The notes beneath the pieces were generated by a model. That model saw nothing but the letters and a program-made list of their open reading frames with translations, did no database searches and was not told the origin of the DNA. Shown here in pieces: positions 61,788 through 64,000 of a DNA stretch of 64,000 bases (position 1 is the stretch's first letter; every line of letters begins with the position of its first letter). Both the position numbers and the translations under genes were made by a program. This DNA is from Clostridiales bacterium (GTDB taxonomy: Bacteria > Bacillota > Clostridia > Saccharofermentanales > Saccharofermentanaceae), in assembly GCA_017615755.1 (NCBI GenBank), contig JAFZZM010000001.1, forward strand, positions 1 through 64,000, given 5' to 3'.

Positions 61788-62132
61788 ATGAACGATAAAA
61801 TTCCTTCTGATCCTAAATACAACATTGTCTGCATAGTCGGATTCATTTTCTCGCTGGTTTGTCTCGTTTTTACAGCGTTGTTTTCGATCCTTGCTTTCCG
61901 TTCGTTCTTACACATAGTGGAGACTCTGATCTTCCTCAGCTTTGCTCCATTAGTGCTCTCGATCGTCGGCGTTGTAATGTGTAAAAAGAAAAAGCAGAAA
62001 GGATTCGTATTCGGTCTGCTTGGTATCATTATCTCCGTCATAACCATCGTTGCAAACATCCTCGTGGCCGCTTCTGTGCTCACGGTCTTTTTATTCGAAA
62101 TACTTCCATTAGATCCGCCCGCCGCGACATGA
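61788..62132 (+). CDS. Small DUF4190-like membrane protein
   Basis: A 114-residue protein with three helices (~10-35, ~43-62, ~72-100) and the CKKKKQKGFVFGLLGIIIS turn that aligns with the membrane part of the preceding protein. It lacks the extracellular domain and so is a short paralogue in tandem. GAGGAG lies about 10 bases upstream. It follows by 28 bases and is surely co-transcribed. Function unknown. Confidence 0.75.
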   Translation: MNDKIPSDPKYNIVCIVGFIFSLVCLVFTALFSILAFRSFLHIVETLIFLSFAPLVLSIVGVVMCKKKKQKGFVFGLLGIIISVITIVANILVAASVLTVFLFEILPLDPPAAT

Positions 62133-62184
62133 TGCGCAGACGGGCGGATGATAGACACAATAGGATTCAGATCGACCGGATCGA

Positions 62185-62736
62185 TCAAATCGAGATACTC
62201 ACATTCACATCAGAACGCTTGGTTGCTTCTGCCTCGAAGAATTCTTCTTTCTTGATTCCTGAAGCACCGGCTACGATGCTTGTCGGGAAAGAAACGATCC
62301 TCTGATTCAATTCGGATACGCTTGCGTTATATGCACGGCGTGCGCCCTGCAGATGCTCTTCCACATCCATGATCGCAACCTGAAGCTGACGGAAGTTATC
62401 ATTTGCGTGCAGCTGCGGATAGTTCTCAGCAAGGAAATTCAGTTCCTTTTGAACCTCACCCATAGCAGAAGCTGCCTGGTTCTTCTCGGAGATGCTCATG
62501 CCCTGACGAAGCTTAATGGCATCGAGGATCGTCTGCTTCTCAATTGTTGCATAAGACTTGGCAACATCGACCATCTTGGTCAGAACGTCATAACGTTTGG
62601 TCAAAGCGACATCGATTCCCGAAGAAGCTTCTTCGATCTTCACTTTCGTTCTTCTCAGGCCATTCATGGTTGCGATCCACCAAAGGATAATGACCACTAC
62701 TACAAATACAATTGCTCCAATAACATACTTTAGCAT
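62185..62736 (-). CDS. lemA: LemA family protein
   Basis: A 183-residue LemA protein: an N-terminal membrane helix (VIGAIVFVVVVIILWWIATM), then the helical bundle with the family segments VALTKRYDVLTKMVDVAKSY, NFLAENYPQLHANDNF and ARRAYNASVSELNQ. It is anchored with the bundle outside or in the periplasm-like space. It lies downstream of the DUF3137 gene, a common pairing. Its ribosome site is weak. Biological role is not well defined. Confidence 0.93.
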   Translation of the reverse strand: MLKYVIGAIVFVVVVIILWWIATMNGLRRTKVKIEEASSGIDVALTKRYDVLTKMVDVAKSYATIEKQTILDAIKLRQGMSISEKNQAASAMGEVQKELNFLAENYPQLHANDNFRQLQVAIMDVEEHLQGARRAYNASVSELNQRIVSFPTSIVAGASGIKKEEFFEAEATKRSDVNVSISI

Positions 62737-62783
62737 TTTCGTTTACCGTACGGCCTTTCCTGGTCCGTACTCTCCTTTTCTGT

Positions 62784-63704
62784 TTATTTGAAGATCTGAC
62801 GATCGAGGTTTAATCCTTCAACAAATGAGGTCACTGCGTTGATCTCTCTTTGTACCTGCATGATATCATCGTTGTTCGGACTATGGTAGATAGGCGGTTC
62901 AAGATGGTCCTTGCGGGAATTGATCGCCACATGCAGCTGATTATCCACAAATCCGATCATAATCTTACCATCACTTTGCGATGCGAGCTGCATCAGTCCT
63001 TGCATCAATCCGGGAGTCAGAAGATAGAATGCTTCCACTTCGTTCTGGCACAGACACTTGAACATCTTGTTGAACATCGCGTCTTCTGTCTTAAAAGCAT
63101 GTCTTCTTTCTGCTTTCTTCGTAAATATGCTCGTTCGTTTTCTCGCATATCCGAAACCCTGCTGGATGATCTGAAGATCCGCTTCGAAATTCTTATTTGA
63201 CTCGAAGATCATCCATCTTCCGCGAAGATATGTCGTCGTGGAAGAGTGTCCTTCTGAATCGTTTGTTTCATTCTGGATCAGGATATCCGATCTTTCAAAA
63301 GCAACATTGTTGTATGTTCCCCGGATATAATCTTCACTCTTATAAATGTTGCCCATCTGCATAAGGCCGGTCTGCGAGATCTGCTGACTCGGGAATCCGT
63401 ATTCCGGCTGATAGATCGCGTCCGGAATGACCTGACGCACCATCTCATATACATAGTGTGTCTTGTAAAAATTCCGGTATTCATTCAGTTTCTTCCTGTA
63501 AACTGCAAAGTGGAAGATCGCAACAAAAACGACCGAACCGAAAAAACCGCCAAACAGTGCCAGAGGACCAAAGTCAATATTTCTCGAACTTATCGTCATC
63601 ACCGCGGAAAGAATCACAATAGCAAGTGGTATAGCCCACATACAGATGCTAAGGATCATTACCTTTTTACGCATGCTTTCGATCATGCTCATATTCTCAT
63701 TCAT
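62784..63704 (-). CDS. DUF3137 domain membrane protein
   Basis: A 306-residue protein with two N-terminal helices (~15-37, ~45-67) and a cytoplasmic DUF3137 domain: GNIYKSEDYIRGTYNNVAFE, RGRWMIFESNKNF, FYLLTPGLMQGLMQLA and a late LHVAINSRKDHLEPP. DUF3137 proteins are usually encoded with LemA, as here (47 bases apart). Function unknown; the pair may act together at the membrane. Confidence 0.88.
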   Translation of the reverse strand: MNENMSMIESMRKKVMILSICMWAIPLAIVILSAVMTISSRNIDFGPLALFGGFFGSVVFVAIFHFAVYRKKLNEYRNFYKTHYVYEMVRQVIPDAIYQPEYGFPSQQISQTGLMQMGNIYKSEDYIRGTYNNVAFERSDILIQNETNDSEGHSSTTTYLRGRWMIFESNKNFEADLQIIQQGFGYARKRTSIFTKKAERRHAFKTEDAMFNKMFKCLCQNEVEAFYLLTPGLMQGLMQLASQSDGKIMIGFVDNQLHVAINSRKDHLEPPIYHSPNNDDIMQVQREINAVTSFVEGLNLDRQIFK

Positions 63705-63780
63705 GTTTCTTTTTCTCCTTCTGAACTGATTGTACCTTTTTCCCGAGTATTCTGCTACATAAAGAAAACATAAATAGCAA

Positions 63781-63857
63781 CGGCTAATCAGGTTACTGCC
63801 ATTTAACGATGTCGAATAGTATTCACGATCCTGATTATGGCAATATCATATTAGCCG
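63781..63857. other. Long-range inverted repeat in intergenic DNA
   Basis: CGGCTAAT at 63781-63788 pairs with ATTAGCCG at 63850-63857. Further short complementarities inside (CAGG/CCTG and GCCAT/ATGGC) would cross each other. No gene is seen between 63705 and the window end. It may be a structured leader or non-coding RNA; evidence is thin. Confidence 0.3.
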
Positions 63858-63910
63858 ACAAAGGTAAAGTCATCACCAAGCAATGCTTAAGATTATCTAA
63901 AGTTACAAAA

Positions 63911-63953
63911 AAGAGAGGAGCGCCGTGATCTGCATCACTTCTGCTCCTCTCTT
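63911..63953 (-). terminator. Terminator of a gene to the right of the window
   Basis: Outer stem AAGAGAGGAGC with GCTCCTCTCTT and inner stem GTGAT/ATCAC form a bipartite hairpin. On the minus strand it is followed by TTTTTTG, so it ends a leftward transcript entering from beyond the window. Confidence 0.8.
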
Positions 63954-64000
63954 ATCTTAGCTCTTATCGTATGAGATCTCTTTACTCTGCTTTTTTGCGG

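Overview
The window looks like chromosomal DNA of an anaerobic Clostridia-type Bacillota, probably a fibre-using gut or rumen organism. Supporting this are purine-rich GGAGG ribosome binding sites in front of most genes, many lipobox lipoproteins, an agr-type quorum-sensing locus, YlmH, LemA/DUF3137, HD-GYP, and secreted polysaccharide lyases with Thr/Pro linkers and DUF4214 repeats. No rRNA, tRNA or CRISPR array was recognised. The species cannot be named from the sequence alone.

Layout. 0-1.5 kb: the edge of a mobile element, with the 3' end of a tyrosine recombinase, a cluster of perfect hairpins (oriT-like) and a MobA/MobL relaxase whose C-terminus is lost. 1.5-10.3 kb: a divergent agr island. 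Rightward it encodes a LytTR regulator, a GHKL kinase and AgrB. Leftward it encodes an unlisted 46-residue AgrD-like peptide with Ser in place of Cys, a small secreted protein, a two-gene FtsX-type ABC transporter, a SleB-like wall hydrolase and a lipoprotein. 10.4-12.5 kb: a promoter followed by an AAA ATPase and a TOPRIM-like protein, which resembles an abortive-infection pair. 12.5-22 kb: small housekeeping and regulatory genes (PNPOx-like, deoxyinosine glycosylase, XRE regulators, an XRE-HD alarmone-hydrolase-like fusion) separated by four copies of a dispersed terminator-like repeat and the remnant of a lost gene.

18-32 kb holds three long paralogous solute-binding lipoproteins without permeases, an AAA ATPase preceded by a 29-bp periodic CAGTAAA array, a DUF4241-TPR protein, a flavodoxin-fold reductase and YlmH. 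32-45 kb holds a lipoprotein, a zinc-ribbon/TIR/DUF6273 protein, two large secreted carbohydrate enzymes with the same C-terminal DUF4214 module, an esterase and a PEBP lipoprotein, plus the remnant of an Ig-like surface protein.

45.7-64 kb holds a TetR-controlled ABC-2 exporter, an HD-GYP sensor, a cation-diffusion transporter, two paralogous membrane-anchored proteins around a permuted-papain hydrolase, and a TetR/hydrolase operon with tandem palindromes on a consensus promoter. It ends with a glycosylase fragment, an acetyltransferase, a GH39 xylosidase, DUF4190-type membrane proteins and LemA/DUF3137.

Functionally, the agr island looks like a self-contained peptide-signal circuit coupled to a secreted product and its transporter. 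The CAZymes, esterase, xylosidase and solute-binding lipoproteins suggest plant-polysaccharide use. The recombinase, relaxase, defence-like pair and gene remnants mark the first 23 kb as accessory and recombinationally active.
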